Shown one piece after another: positions 7,636-16,747 of a stretch of 51,549 bases of DNA; the stretch's first letter is position 1, and each line of letters opens with the position of its first letter. Origin of the DNA: an uncultured Bacteroidota bacterium. Lineage in GTDB: Bacteria > Bacteroidota > Bacteroidia > Chitinophagales > Chitinophagaceae. The stretch is taken from NCBI GenBank assembly GCA_903829015.1, contig CAIKOJ010000048.1:1-51549 (forward strand), written 5' to 3'. A program made the position numbers and the translations under genes. A model generated the notes under the pieces. The model was not told the DNA's origin. It did not search any database and saw nothing but the letters and a program-made list of their open reading frames with translations.

Positions 7636-7926
7636 ATGCAAAAGAATCTACCACATATTTGTCCCAGCTGCTCTGCCACACTCAGTGTAAAAAGCCTGGT
7701 GTGCGGTAAATGCAGCACAGAAGTAAGCGGGCTGTTTTCACTCCCGCTGCTGGCCAGCCTCACCAACGAGGAGCAGGATTTTATTGTTGAGTTTGTAAAA
7801 AGCAGCGGCAGCCTCAAGATCATGGCTCAGAAACTGGGCCTCAGCTACCCTACCGTCCGCAACCTGCTCGATGATATCATCAGCAAAATAGAAACCGGTG
7901 CAAACAACTTAAAAACGATAAAATGA
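7636..7926 (+). CDS. Zinc-ribbon/HTH regulator, DUF2089-like
   Basis: Small protein of 96 residues. The N-terminus has a four-cysteine zinc-ribbon pattern (CPSC at about 9-12, then CGKC at about 23-26). The C-terminal half is a predicted helix-turn-helix (AQKLGLSYPTVRNLLDDI), the arrangement seen in DUF2089 proteins, which are treated as transcriptional regulators. The stop overlaps the start of the next gene (ATGA, 7923-7926), so the two are translationally coupled. It probably controls its own operon with the membrane protein and hydrolase downstream; this is inference from position. Confidence 0.75.
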   Translation: MQKNLPHICPSCSATLSVKSLVCGKCSTEVSGLFSLPLLASLTNEEQDFIVEFVKSSGSLKIMAQKLGLSYPTVRNLLDDIISKIETGANNLKTIK

Positions 7927-8483
7927 AAAAGTGGCTGTTCAACCCATTTATCTATTTAGCCGGCACCCGGGCTTTACTCATCGGTCTGGCGGCAATGGTC
8001 CTAACCGGCCTGATTGGTTTTTACAGCCATACCCATTTCGATGGGGTGATTGATATTCACTCCGGCAGAATATCCCCGCTCACAAGCCACCTGCTCGAGC
8101 AGTTGATCGTTTGGGGTGTTGCAACTGCATTCTTTTATCTTTCGGGCATCATATTCTCCACCTCTCGCATCAGGTTCATAGATGTTGCCGGCACTATGGC
8201 GTTTGCCCGGTGGGTAATGATTTTTCCAGCCCTGTTGGGTTTCCTGGTGCACGCCCCCGCCACACAACCGCAAACAGTTGATGAGATCATGAAAATGATC
8301 ACTCCGGGTTTTATCGCGGTGGGTCTGCTTAGTGTAGTATTCGCCATCTGGTTGGTAGCATTAATGTACAATGCCTACACCGTATCGTGCAACATGAAAG
8401 GTGGTAAAGCCACGGGTACATTTATAGTTACCCTTATCCTTGCCGAAACACTCGCATCTCTTATCATACACTATTGTTTATAA
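7923..8483 (+). CDS. YIP1-like multi-pass membrane protein
   Basis: Inner-membrane protein of 186 residues with about five hydrophobic segments (roughly residues 17-37, 60-82, 93-113, 125-150 and 160-183). The N-terminus MKKWLFNPFIYLAGTRALLI and overall topology resemble bacterial YIP1-family proteins, whose function is poorly known. Starts within the stop of the regulator gene and is followed 15 nt later by the hydrolase, so it is the middle gene of a three-gene operon. Confidence 0.65.
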   Translation: MKKWLFNPFIYLAGTRALLIGLAAMVLTGLIGFYSHTHFDGVIDIHSGRISPLTSHLLEQLIVWGVATAFFYLSGIIFSTSRIRFIDVAGTMAFARWVMIFPALLGFLVHAPATQPQTVDEIMKMITPGFIAVGLLSVVFAIWLVALMYNAYTVSCNMKGGKATGTFIVTLILAETLASLIIHYCL

Positions 8484-8498
8484 AGTAAATTGGGTCCA

Positions 8499-9779
8499 AT
8501 GAAAAAAATACTGCTCGCATTCGTCGCTACATTTATTACCCTGTACAGCTATTCGCAAACCAGAGCGGACTATGACATGGTGGTGAAAAAATTCCAGTCG
8601 TACTACAACCACCAACAGAACGATAGTATCTACAATATGCTGACTGATGCCGGCAAAGCCAAACTGACCCTCGAAAAAACAGAGCAGACCTTCAAACAGG
8701 TATTTGGTAGTTTGGGCGAAATGAAAGCATACGAATTCACTAAAGAAAAGGAAAAGACCGCCCTGTATAAAGTCACCTTCGATAAATCAGTTTTAACACT
8801 TGTGTTGGCCATCAGCACAGAACAGAAACTGGAAGCATTCAGATTCATAGCTTACCAGCCCGAAAATAAAGTGCCCAGTCTTGATGAATACATACTCTCC
8901 ACTAAAACTGGTGAGATACACGGCACACTTAGTTTGCCCGATGTAGAAGGACCAGTGCCTGTAGTGCTTATCATAGCAGGCTCCGGACCAACCGACAGAG
9001 ATGGCAATAACCCGCTGGCCGGCAAAACCAATGGCTACCGTATGTTGGCCGACTCGCTGAAAAAAGCCGGCATAGCATCTGTGCGCTACGACAAGCGCGG
9101 CATAGGCGGTAGCGCATCTGTATTGAGTGCCGACAATAAACAATATTTCAACGATTATATAAACGACGCAGCCGGCTTTATCAAACAACTGAACAGCGAT
9201 AAAAGATTCTCGCAGGTATATGTATTGGGCCACAGCGAAGGGTCGCTGTTTGCAATTCTTGCAGCAAATAAAGAACTCGTTTCCGGACTCATATCCATTG
9301 CCGGTGCAGCAGACCCTATAGACCTGCTGATCGAAAAACAACTCAGTGTGCAGTCAAAAAGTATCGCCGAAAAAGCCAGGGTGATCATGGACAGCTTGAA
9401 AAAAGGATATATGGTTAACAACATACCCGAAGGACTTACGGACCTGTTCAACAGCGGTATGCAGCCATATATGCAAACCTGGCTGAAATACACCCCCACA
9501 GAGGAGTTGGCAAAATTACATGAGCCCATACTTATTGTTCAGGGCACAACCGACCTGCAGGTGGGCACAGACCAGGCAAAGAAACTAAACAACGCCAACG
9601 ACAGGGCTCAACTGCTCATCATCAACGGCATGAACCACGTTCTGAAAAATGCACCCGAAGACCGTGCCGGCAATCTGGCTACTTACTCCAATCCAGATCT
9701 GGCACTTTGCCCCGGTTTGGTGAGTGGCATAGTACATTTTATCACAGCTCCTCCGCTACCAATCCGCAGGAAACACTAA
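8499..9779 (+). CDS. Secreted alpha/beta hydrolase with N-terminal DUF3887-like domain
   Basis: Predicted periplasmic or exported hydrolase of 426 residues. The signal peptide is MKKILLAFVATFITLYSYSQ. Residues about 25-120 resemble DUF3887 (YYNHQQNDSIYNMLTD). The hydrolase follows: GSGPTDRDGNNP (about 161-172), YDKRGIGGS, nucleophile elbow GHSEGS with Ser246, acid GTTDLQV with Asp352, and GMNHVLK with His380. This combination recurs in Bacteroidota; the substrate is unknown, but an ester is likely. ATG 8499 is chosen because the upstream TTG at 8490 only adds three residues before the signal peptide. Its 3' end overlaps the convergent lipoprotein gene by 4 nt. Confidence 0.85.
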   Translation: MKKILLAFVATFITLYSYSQTRADYDMVVKKFQSYYNHQQNDSIYNMLTDAGKAKLTLEKTEQTFKQVFGSLGEMKAYEFTKEKEKTALYKVTFDKSVLTLVLAISTEQKLEAFRFIAYQPENKVPSLDEYILSTKTGEIHGTLSLPDVEGPVPVVLIIAGSGPTDRDGNNPLAGKTNGYRMLADSLKKAGIASVRYDKRGIGGSASVLSADNKQYFNDYINDAAGFIKQLNSDKRFSQVYVLGHSEGSLFAILAANKELVSGLISIAGAADPIDLLIEKQLSVQSKSIAEKARVIMDSLKKGYMVNNIPEGLTDLFNSGMQPYMQTWLKYTPTEELAKLHEPILIVQGTTDLQVGTDQAKKLNNANDRAQLLIINGMNHVLKNAPEDRAGNLATYSNPDLALCPGLVSGIVHFITAPPLPIRRKH

Positions 9780-10378
9780 TTGACCTTGTCGGTAAGTAGC
9801 AACTTTGCGTCATCAGACAATTCAATTTTGCCGGTAGGCAAAAGGCGGCCTTTCCTATATACTACATAGTGCTCCCTGGTACCGGGTATCTCATTGCCCG
9901 CAGTGTCGCACTTGTAATAAGAGATGGTGTCTGATGTGTACAGAGTATAGTCAGCACGAAGAGTCATAAACTCTTCGCACGTAAATCCGCAGTCAGCGCC
10001 ACAACCGCCTATGTGTATATCACGCTCATCGATCTTGTTGCCGTTCTTGTCAAACGTCTTCAATATCGGGAAAAAACAATCTGCTGGTCCGAGTGTGATG
10101 ATACCAATATAGTCGCCGTTGGTTTTAAAACTGCAGTAGGCATATTCGTTGTCACTGTCCGATACAAACTTCGGAAAACCTGCTATGGGCAGCAATTCAA
10201 AATTCTTTGGGTCTATATTACACCCCTTGATTGCAATGGGCAGCTCTGCTGGATGAAAATGCACCATAAACGAATCAAATGCACTCTTTGATGCGTTGGC
10301 CCCTGTGCCGCTATTATTGCAGCCCAGGCAGGCACACAGTAGAATCATTAAAATTACAGCAGACAAAGTTCGCAGCAT
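9776..10378 (-). CDS. Lipoprotein of unknown function
   Basis: Protein of 200 residues with a lipoprotein signal (MLRTLSAVILMILLCACLGC, lipidation cysteine at 20) followed by a Ser/Gly/Asn-rich linker. The mature part has several cysteines, including the cluster CGADCGFTC near residues 124-132, which may form disulfides. No known family recognised. Convergent with the hydrolase gene with no space for a terminator. A near-consensus -7 element (TATCTTTA on the minus strand, plus positions 10395-10402) lies about 17 nt upstream of the ATG. Confidence 0.7.
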   Translation of the reverse strand: MLRTLSAVILMILLCACLGCNNSGTGANASKSAFDSFMVHFHPAELPIAIKGCNIDPKNFELLPIAGFPKFVSDSDNEYAYCSFKTNGDYIGIITLGPADCFFPILKTFDKNGNKIDERDIHIGGCGADCGFTCEEFMTLRADYTLYTSDTISYYKCDTAGNEIPGTREHYVVYRKGRLLPTGKIELSDDAKLLLTDKVN

Positions 10379-10446
10379 AAAAAGAGATTTGAGATAAAGA
10401 TAGTAATTGCCGGATTTCAGGGGGACATCATTAAGTAACTGAAAAA

Positions 10447-10616
10447 TGACCCCGGAAGGGTCAAATGTTTATAGTACATTGAAATGATAATGATTTCGAA
10501 GCCTTCGGCATCGCTCTGCGAAACGGGAAAAACGCTTTACTTAATGACATTGCCCCAGAGGGGCTGTCTGTTTGTAGCAATATTTTGATTTAATCATGTT
10601 GTGCCCCGTAGCGGGC
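10447..10616. repeat. Cluster of three short palindromes with shared TGTTTRTAG tail
   Basis: Three hairpins: TGACCC/GGGTCA (10447-10463), GCCCC-AGA-GGGGC (10552-10564), and GCCC/GGGC around CGTAGC (10602-10615). The first two are followed by related sequence, TGTTTATAGTA and TGTTTGTAGCA. This fits a dispersed Bacteroidota-type intergenic repeat with a C-run/G-run palindrome and an AT-rich tail. It fills most of the 430-nt gap before the PadR gene. Confidence 0.55.
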
Positions 10617-10746
10617 TATCCAATTCGAGAAAAAAAGATAACCACACATTGGTAATTAGTGGTGGGCTAGATTTAGCTAAATAATTGGCATAAAAATCAA
10701 TTCAACACACCCCACTGCGCCTGCATTGCATGTTTCCAAAAATAAA

Positions 10747-10778
10747 TTTTGTTGGTTTGAAAAATTTACATAGCTTTG
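10747..10778 (+). promoter_or_regulatory. Full -33/-7 promoter of the padR operon
   Basis: TTTTG (10747-10751), 19-nt spacer, TAGCTTTG (10771-10778): an exact match to the Bacteroidota TTTG-N19-TAnnTTTG consensus. Leader of about 28 nt to ATG 10811. Confidence 0.75.
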
Positions 10779-10810
10779 TGATGTATTGGTAAACAATGCA
10801 ACACAATATT

Positions 10811-11164
10811 ATGAATCAGACAGAATTACTTAAAGGCACACTAGGCACCATCATCCTGCGTTTATTGGAAGACAAAGGCCGTATGTATGGTTACGAAATC
10901 ACCCAAATGGTGAAGGAAATGTCGAACGAGCAGATACTGGTAAAAGAGGGCTCGCTATACCCTGCCCTTCATAAACTGGAAGCTGATGGGCTGGTAACCG
11001 TTGAAGAGGTATTTATTGGTAAGCGGGTGCGAAAATACTACACACTCACCAAGCCCGGTAAAAAGGCAGCGAAAGTATCGGTTGATGAACTGCTCGCATT
11101 TCTGGATACCATACACAATCTGATCACAGCAAAACCACTATCTACTTTTGATACAGCTTTCTGA
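10811..11164 (+). CDS. PadR-family transcriptional regulator
   Basis: Winged-helix repressor of 117 residues. The N-terminus MNQTELLKGTLGTIILRLLE and the motif KGRMYGYEITQMVKE, followed by LVKEGSLYPALHKLEADGLV, are hallmark PadR sequence. I chose ATG 10811 over ATG 10796 because homologues begin this way. The 3' end overlaps the next gene by 17 nt, so regulator and membrane protein are made together; PadR proteins usually repress their own operon and respond to small ligands. Confidence 0.88.
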   Translation: MNQTELLKGTLGTIILRLLEDKGRMYGYEITQMVKEMSNEQILVKEGSLYPALHKLEADGLVTVEEVFIGKRVRKYYTLTKPGKKAAKVSVDELLAFLDTIHNLITAKPLSTFDTAF

Positions 11165-12317
11165 CGAACAGGTAAATAAGATACAGGAGCGCATCATACA
11201 CGATGGCGTAACTGATCACGGTCTGCAAAACGACCTGCTGGACCACTATTGCTGCTATGTAGAGGAAGAAATGCAAAACGGCAATGATTTTGAAATGGCT
11301 TACGCAACCGCATTCCAGGCGATATCACCAAATGGAATGCATGAAATAGAGGAGGAACTTATTTTTCTTTTAACCTTTAAAAAACAAACAGTTATGAAAC
11401 GGACCATCTTGATTACCGGAGCACTGACAGTCGTATTTTATGTCCTTGGGATTGTAGCCAAATACCTCCATGCGCCAGGGGCCAGCATATCTTTAACGCT
11501 GGCAATAGGTATAGCAAGCTTGTTGTTTATCCCTACTGTGTTTGTACTTAAAGCCAGAGAAAAACAAAAAACAAGCGAAAAAATCCTTTGGGCAATAGGT
11601 TCATTGTTTGCCTCAATACTTACTTTGAGCGTCCTCTTTAAAGTACAGCATTGGCCCGGGGCAAATGTAATGGGTGTCACCTCAATCGGCATACTTATGC
11701 TGGTCTACCTTCCATACTACTTTATTTCAGGGTTCAGAAACCGCGAAACAAGGGTTAACACTATTGTCATATCAGTGTTCATTATCATTGCCTGCGGACT
11801 GTACTTTACCCTTACGCTCACTCCTTCTTCAGCCAGGCTCATTGACGCACGTGTTACAAAGGGATTTTTGCGCAACGAAGCCATACTAAAAAACGAACAA
11901 TCAATTCTACAAAAATCAATTCAAAACGATACAGCCAATAACTCCTTTTCTACAATGAATCGGAAAATTTACGGCATGTGCACCGAACTAAAAACCCTCA
12001 TCCTTAAATGGGATACCGGAAATGATGCCATAGTTGATGATTTTGAAAACAAGCACGTTTTGATCAGTTTACATTCTGTTGAAGACTTCTTAACCGATGA
12101 TATCGGGCAGGCTAAACTTTCAGAACTGACAAAAGCCGTAGATCAATATAATGCTGCCTGCGCAGGGCATCCCGAGCATATTCCAATACCTGTCAACAAT
12201 AACATCATAGATCTGAGCAGTCGTAAGATACAGTACAAAACAATAGAAGCTCTGACCGACCTATTCCAGATACAACTGATCCTGCTGCAGAATCAAAGAA
12301 CAATTGCTTCACTATAA
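11148..12317 (+). CDS. GldL-like membrane protein, TTG start
   Basis: Membrane protein of 389 residues. An N-terminal soluble helical segment (LSDEQVNKIQERI...LLDHYCCYVEEEM, residues 4-45) is common in Bacteroidota proteins encoded beside PadR. Five transmembrane helices lie at about 82-103, 110-133, 146-166, 175-195 and 204-224. VQHWPGANVMG and LHAPGAS are glycine/proline patches like those in GldL-related proteins. The C-terminal 160 residues are soluble. TTG 11148 is the only start that keeps the conserved N-terminus; it lies inside padR, which suggests translational coupling. Function unknown. Confidence 0.72.
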   Translation: MIQLSDEQVNKIQERIIHDGVTDHGLQNDLLDHYCCYVEEEMQNGNDFEMAYATAFQAISPNGMHEIEEELIFLLTFKKQTVMKRTILITGALTVVFYVLGIVAKYLHAPGASISLTLAIGIASLLFIPTVFVLKAREKQKTSEKILWAIGSLFASILTLSVLFKVQHWPGANVMGVTSIGILMLVYLPYYFISGFRNRETRVNTIVISVFIIIACGLYFTLTLTPSSARLIDARVTKGFLRNEAILKNEQSILQKSIQNDTANNSFSTMNRKIYGMCTELKTLILKWDTGNDAIVDDFENKHVLISLHSVEDFLTDDIGQAKLSELTKAVDQYNAACAGHPEHIPIPVNNNIIDLSSRKIQYKTIEALTDLFQIQLILLQNQRTIASL

Positions 12318-12335
12318 CCCTATCGAAAAACACCC

Positions 12336-12377
12336 AAAAGCTGCATAGATGCAGTAGTCTGTATCTATGCAGCTTTT
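12336..12377. terminator. Bidirectional terminator
   Basis: Perfect 15-bp stem: AAAAGCTGCATAGAT (12336-12350) and ATCTATGCAGCTTTT (12363-12377), 12-nt loop. A/T runs at both bases serve the plus-strand padR operon and minus-strand recQ. Confidence 0.9.
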
Positions 12378-12397
12378 ACAATCCACGATCGGGCAAA

Positions 12398-14578
12398 CTA
12401 TAGATTACCCATCCGTCGGTTATACTCCAAGGCCGCCTTTATCTCGCCATAAGAGTAGTCATCTCCCAGTATATCTTTGATTGGCTTGGCAGCAAAACCC
12501 TGCCCCGTTGATTTTATCACCTTCAAAATCTCCTCCAGTTTATCTTTAGATACCAGACGGTATACATCCAGTTCGCCAGTAGCAATAAACGCAGCCAGAT
12601 GCCCCTCAATTGTTATCGGCGATAGGTTCCTTTGGCGCGCTATCTCTTCAACACTTATACCATCGTTAAACATCGCAAAGGTCGCCTTTTGAGTACTGTT
12701 TACAGCCGGTTTCTCTCTAGTATCTCTGCTTTCCTTCCGTTCCTTCTTGGGCTTCTTAAAGTGCATCTTCGATTCCAGGTTATGCTCTGCCGCATATTGC
12801 TTGATCACATCCAGAAAACCTGCCCCATACTTACCTACCTTGTAGTCGCCAAAACCGGTTATATGTTTCAGTTCGTCAAATTTCTGTGGCAGGTAGGTTG
12901 CCAGTTCCACCAGCGTATTATCCGCCACAATAGCATAGGCAGGCACGTGCTCACGGTCTGCAATATCTGTTCTCAGATTCTTTAGTTCGCGCAAAAGTGC
13001 ATGGTCAAACTCCGATTCATCATAATCCGTAACCTGAGCCTTTTCCTTCTTCAGTACCAGTTTTATCTGAGATTCACCCTTTAGTATCTGCCAACTCTTT
13101 TCGTTGAGCTTCAGAGTAGCATACTGATCGTTGGAGATCGAAAGGAATTTATTGCGCAGCAGCTGCTGCACCATCCACTGCCACTCTTCTTTTTTTAACC
13201 CCTTTCCGATTCCATAGGTCTTTAGTTCCTTATGCGCCGGATTGATCTTCTCGCTGGCTGAGCCTCTCAGGAAATCGATAATGTACCCCGCACCATACCG
13301 CTCACCTGTTCTGGATACTGCAGAAAGTAATTTCTGTGCATCCTCAGTGGCATCCTTTTCTTCCAGCGAGCTCAGGCAGTAATCGCAACTGCCACAGTAG
13401 GCCGGGAAAGGTTCACCAAAATACTCCATCAGAAACTGCCTGCGGCACCCCTCGTCTTCACAATACTCCTGCATCAACTCCAGCTTCTTCATAGATATAG
13501 CCGACTGCTGTGGATTGTTATCCACCATCGCAAACTTCTTCAGCTTCATAATATCTCCGGGCGAATAGAACAGTATTGCATCACTCTTCAGTCCGTCGCG
13601 GCCGGCACGACCAGTTTCCTGATAATAACCTTCAATATTCTTTGAAACGTCGTGGTGTATCACAAACCGCACATTCGATTTATCAATGCCCATACCAAAT
13701 GCAATAGTAGCTACTACAACCCTGTATTCATCCCTCAGAAAAGCGTCCTGTACCCTGCTTCGTTCAGCCGAGTCCATACCTGCATGGTAGTATGCCGCCT
13801 TTATACCTGCCTCGTGCAGCCGGCCCGCAATGTCTTCTGTAGATGCTCTTGAAAGTGCATAAATGATTCCGCTGTCGTCTTTGTGTTTTTTAACGTATTC
13901 AAGTATATGCCCAAAAACGTTTTTCTTGGGTTGTATGTAATAATGAATATTCGGCCTGTTGAAGCTGGAGATAAACACCCGCGGCTCTACCAATTCCAAC
14001 CGCTGCAAGATGTCATTTTGTGTCACCTTGTCGGCACTTGCAGTAAGCGCAACAACCGGCACCTTCGGAAAACGCTTCTTTAGTGATGCCAGTTTCAGGT
14101 ACTCCGGCCTGAAGTCATGCCCCCATTGAGAAATACAGTGCGCCTCGTCTACCGCAAAAATGGACGGATTAAGTTTTTCAAGGAAAGTGAAAAAACCATC
14201 ACTGTTGGCAGGTATGCGCTCCGGTGCTATGTACAACAGTTTTATATTGCCTTGCTCTGCATTCTTTATAACACTCTGCTGCTCAGCCGGCGACTGCGAA
14301 GAGTTCAAGAATGCCGCATAGATACCATTTGCAGTCAGTGAGTCCACCTGATCTTTCATTAGTGCTATCAGCGGAGATACTACAATGGTAATGCCGGGCA
14401 GCAGCATTGCAGGCAACTGGTAGCAGATAGATTTGCCGGCACCTGTAGGCATAATAGCCAGTGTGTCTCTGCCTTCTAATACTGATTCAATAATGGGAAG
14501 TTGGTTAAGCCTGAACTGGTCGTAACCAAAAAAGTGCTGTAATGCCTTGTGCAGTTTTTCTGTTGAATAAGTGCTCAT
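12398..14578 (-). CDS. recQ: ATP-dependent DNA helicase RecQ
   Basis: 3'-5' DNA helicase for recombination and fork repair. In 726 residues: motif 0 [10 protein letters not shown], Walker A MPTGAGKS (43-50), DEAH (144-147) with the aromatic-rich loop [14 protein letters not shown], motif [14 protein letters not shown] (319-330), and the RecQ zinc site with Cys373, Cys378, Cys395 and Cys398. Winged-helix RQC and HRDC domains (about 525-600) follow. The last ~90 residues are a further helical domain ([17 protein letters not shown]) like the C-terminal HTH seen in many Bacteroidota RecQs. A basic linker separates HRDC and HTH. Transcribed alone; ends at the bidirectional hairpin. Confidence 0.96.
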   Translation of the reverse strand: MSTYSTEKLHKALQHFFGYDQFRLNQLPIIESVLEGRDTLAIMPTGAGKSICYQLPAMLLPGITIVVSPLIALMKDQVDSLTANGIYAAFLNSSQSPAEQQSVIKNAEQGNIKLLYIAPERIPANSDGFFTFLEKLNPSIFAVDEAHCISQWGHDFRPEYLKLASLKKRFPKVPVVALTASADKVTQNDILQRLELVEPRVFISSFNRPNIHYYIQPKKNVFGHILEYVKKHKDDSGIIYALSRASTEDIAGRLHEAGIKAAYYHAGMDSAERSRVQDAFLRDEYRVVVATIAFGMGIDKSNVRFVIHHDVSKNIEGYYQETGRAGRDGLKSDAILFYSPGDIMKLKKFAMVDNNPQQSAISMKKLELMQEYCEDEGCRRQFLMEYFGEPFPAYCGSCDYCLSSLEEKDATEDAQKLLSAVSRTGERYGAGYIIDFLRGSASEKINPAHKELKTYGIGKGLKKEEWQWMVQQLLRNKFLSISNDQYATLKLNEKSWQILKGESQIKLVLKKEKAQVTDYDESEFDHALLRELKNLRTDIADREHVPAYAIVADNTLVELATYLPQKFDELKHITGFGDYKVGKYGAGFLDVIKQYAAEHNLESKMHFKKPKKERKESRDTREKPAVNSTQKATFAMFNDGISVEEIARQRNLSPITIEGHLAAFIATGELDVYRLVSKDKLEEILKVIKSTGQGFAAKPIKDILGDDYSYGEIKAALEYNRRMGNL

Positions 14579-14850
14579 CTGTAAGTCGTTTAATTGTTCT
14601 AAAAGTCATATGCCAATTGCAAAGTAAATGAATTTTTTATTATTAAAACAAGCAAACCAGTATTACCACAACAAAAAAATCTTGTTTAATCTCCAAACAT
14701 CGTGCCTGTAAACACGAGGTTTTGACCTGCTTGCAGCACTGGATTTATGACTCATACCTCCGGTATCTTGTACCAAAATTTAATAAAAACATATCACTGA
14801 GATAAAGAAAGTCTTATATTGTATAGGTTTTCACAAAATAGAATCTGCTT

Positions 14851-16065
14851 ATGAAAAATCGTTACCTGCAATTGTTATTTGTGTTATTGATGCTGTCCGC
14901 TTCGGCCAGAGCGCAATGCCCGTCCGGACGTTACGTCAGTAATATCTTCCCTAACATTACCATGACCACGGTAGAGTATTCGCCGGTATACCATCAGATG
15001 ATGGATATATACCAACCTACCGGTGATACAATGTCTGCACGGCCTTTAATTATTCTGGCTCACGGCGGTAGCTTCATCACCGGCAACGGCGACCGAACTA
15101 ACGATCCTACGGTAGATTCTTTGTGTATCCGTTTTGCAAAAAGAGGTTATGTAACGGTTTCTATCGACTATCGCACAACCGATTACTTAAGCATGGTAGG
15201 CGCCGATTCAACACCTGCAATCAATGAGGTTATTATGGCCATCAGTGATGGCAAGGCCGCCATTCGTTACTTCATGAAAGACAGGGCTACCACTAACACC
15301 TATAAAATAGACACCAACAACATTTTTGTAGGCGGCAATTCAGCCGGAGCAGTATTGTACATGCATGTAGGCTATCTGGATAGTATTCAGGAATGTCCCG
15401 CACATATTCAAACCGCTATGGCCGCTAATGGTGGCTTTGACGGCAATAGCGGCAACGCAGGATATACCACGCGCACCAAAGGGATCATTAATTTGGCTGG
15501 AGCACTAAACAATGCTTCGTTCATAAGCCCCGGCAACAAACCATCTGTAAACTGCCAGGGCGATGCCGATCCTGTTGTGCCTTATTCCTGCGGCTACCCG
15601 CTCTATGGCTTCTGCAAGGTTACACTTTGTGGCCTGGGATCTCTTGAACCAGCTTATACGGCAAACGGCATCTATCACATGAGTAAAATATTCCCGGGAG
15701 ACATGCACGTGCCATGGTCTACCAATATCCCCAAAATGAATTCTGTGGATTCAATTGTAACAGTTTTTTTATACAGTCTGGTATGTTCGGGTAGTTCTGC
15801 CGCTGTCAATCAAGTTAATTTACATCCAGAAGTTACGATCTTCCCCAATCCTGCCTCAGAAGTCCTTAATGTAGCGGCTGCCCAATCAGTAAACAGCATT
15901 TTGTTGTACGACGAAACTGGTAGAACCATTATTCAAAAGAACGAAGTGAACAGAGAAAATGTGGAGATCAACACCTCAAATCTTAGCAAGGGCATTTACT
16001 TTGTACGTATCCGTTTCACCGATGCGAACAATACACAGATCATCAGGAAAGTCGTGATTGAATAG
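14851..16065 (+). CDS. Secreted esterase/lipase-like hydrolase, T9SS cargo
   Basis: Exported alpha/beta hydrolase of 404 residues with a signal peptide (cleavage after ARA or ARAQ near 20-22). HGGSF (71-75) is the oxyanion-hole motif of carboxylesterases, GGNSAGA (161-167) places the nucleophile at Ser164, GDADPVVP gives Asp240, and DMHVPW gives His286. Residues about 329-404 form a T9SS type A sorting domain (FPNPASEVLNVAAA, LYDETGRTII, LSKGIYFVRI, KVVIE). Expected location is the cell surface or medium. Many cysteines suggest disulfides. A weak -7 element, TAGGTTTT (14824-14831), is 19 nt upstream. Confidence 0.87.
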   Translation: MKNRYLQLLFVLLMLSASARAQCPSGRYVSNIFPNITMTTVEYSPVYHQMMDIYQPTGDTMSARPLIILAHGGSFITGNGDRTNDPTVDSLCIRFAKRGYVTVSIDYRTTDYLSMVGADSTPAINEVIMAISDGKAAIRYFMKDRATTNTYKIDTNNIFVGGNSAGAVLYMHVGYLDSIQECPAHIQTAMAANGGFDGNSGNAGYTTRTKGIINLAGALNNASFISPGNKPSVNCQGDADPVVPYSCGYPLYGFCKVTLCGLGSLEPAYTANGIYHMSKIFPGDMHVPWSTNIPKMNSVDSIVTVFLYSLVCSGSSAAVNQVNLHPEVTIFPNPASEVLNVAAAQSVNSILLYDETGRTIIQKNEVNRENVEINTSNLSKGIYFVRIRFTDANNTQIIRKVVIE

Positions 16066-16078
16066 TAACTCTTCAAAA

Positions 16079-16125
16079 AAAATGTGATCAGGTTTGTGCA
16101 TAAGCAACAAATCTGATCACATTTT
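16079..16125. terminator. Bidirectional terminator
   Basis: 17-nt arms (16079-16095 and 16109-16125) pair with a single G-U and a 13-nt loop; A-run on the left, T-run on the right. Separates the convergent esterase and DinB genes. Confidence 0.9.
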
Positions 16126-16177
16126 AATTTACACCGAGATTGTCTGTTACCGACAGTCTCAGTCACAGACTACCAAT

Positions 16178-16672
16178 TTACTTTTCATCGGCAGTTGGTC
16201 CGTACATGCCTGGCACCGGAACATCGAGCAGACGCAAATACAGGCTCAATTGCCCACGATGATGCACCAGATGGCTGTATGCAAAAGACCTCAAAACAAC
16301 TTTTTTAGGTAAAGTAAAATGGACGTGATCACCATTACGCATGGTCCACATTTTATCATAATCTTCGTCAGTTGATTTTTCGAGCGAGGCCATGGCCATT
16401 GCTACATTTTTGTCCATTATAGCAAGTAATTCTTCGGAAGTAGCGTTGCTTACTGGCTTGTAATCAAACGTTGCAAAATCAAGTACATCTGAGTCCAATG
16501 TGTAAGATACCCATCCGGCAATTTCAGCCACATGAGAAGCAAGGCGGCCAAGTGTCATTGATTTAGGATGTGGTTTCCAGTCGTTTTTGTCTGTAGGAAC
16601 CCTTTCCAGCATTTTGCGGGTGTTAGCAGATTCCATCTGCAGTTCGGCGATAAGCGCGTGTTTTTGTGACAT
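16178..16672 (-). CDS. DinB-family protein
   Basis: Four-helix-bundle DinB/DfsB-type protein of 164 residues, a family of metal-binding enzymes often linked to stress or thiol chemistry. Seen: LASHVAEIAGWV (His in helix 2), and SHLVHHRGQLSLYLR, the conserved HxxxH segment of the metal site. I chose MSQKHALIAELQME (16672) rather than the longer frame from 16711. Single gene; divergent from the endonuclease gene. Confidence 0.87.
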   Translation of the reverse strand: MSQKHALIAELQMESANTRKMLERVPTDKNDWKPHPKSMTLGRLASHVAEIAGWVSYTLDSDVLDFATFDYKPVSNATSEELLAIMDKNVAMAMASLEKSTDEDYDKMWTMRNGDHVHFTLPKKVVLRSFAYSHLVHHRGQLSLYLRLLDVPVPGMYGPTADEK

Positions 16673-16681
16673 AGCTATTTG

Positions 16682-16689
16682 TATTTTTG
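16682..16689 (+). promoter_or_regulatory. -7 element TATTTTTG
   Basis: Exact TAnnTTTG about 58 nt upstream of the TTG start at 16748; TTTTTG at 16661-16666 is closer (15 nt) than the usual -33 spacing. Confidence 0.4.
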
Positions 16690-16747
16690 CGTAAGTTAGT
16701 ATAAAAATCAACTGAGCAGCATATTGTCTTTTTCTTAAAATTTATCG

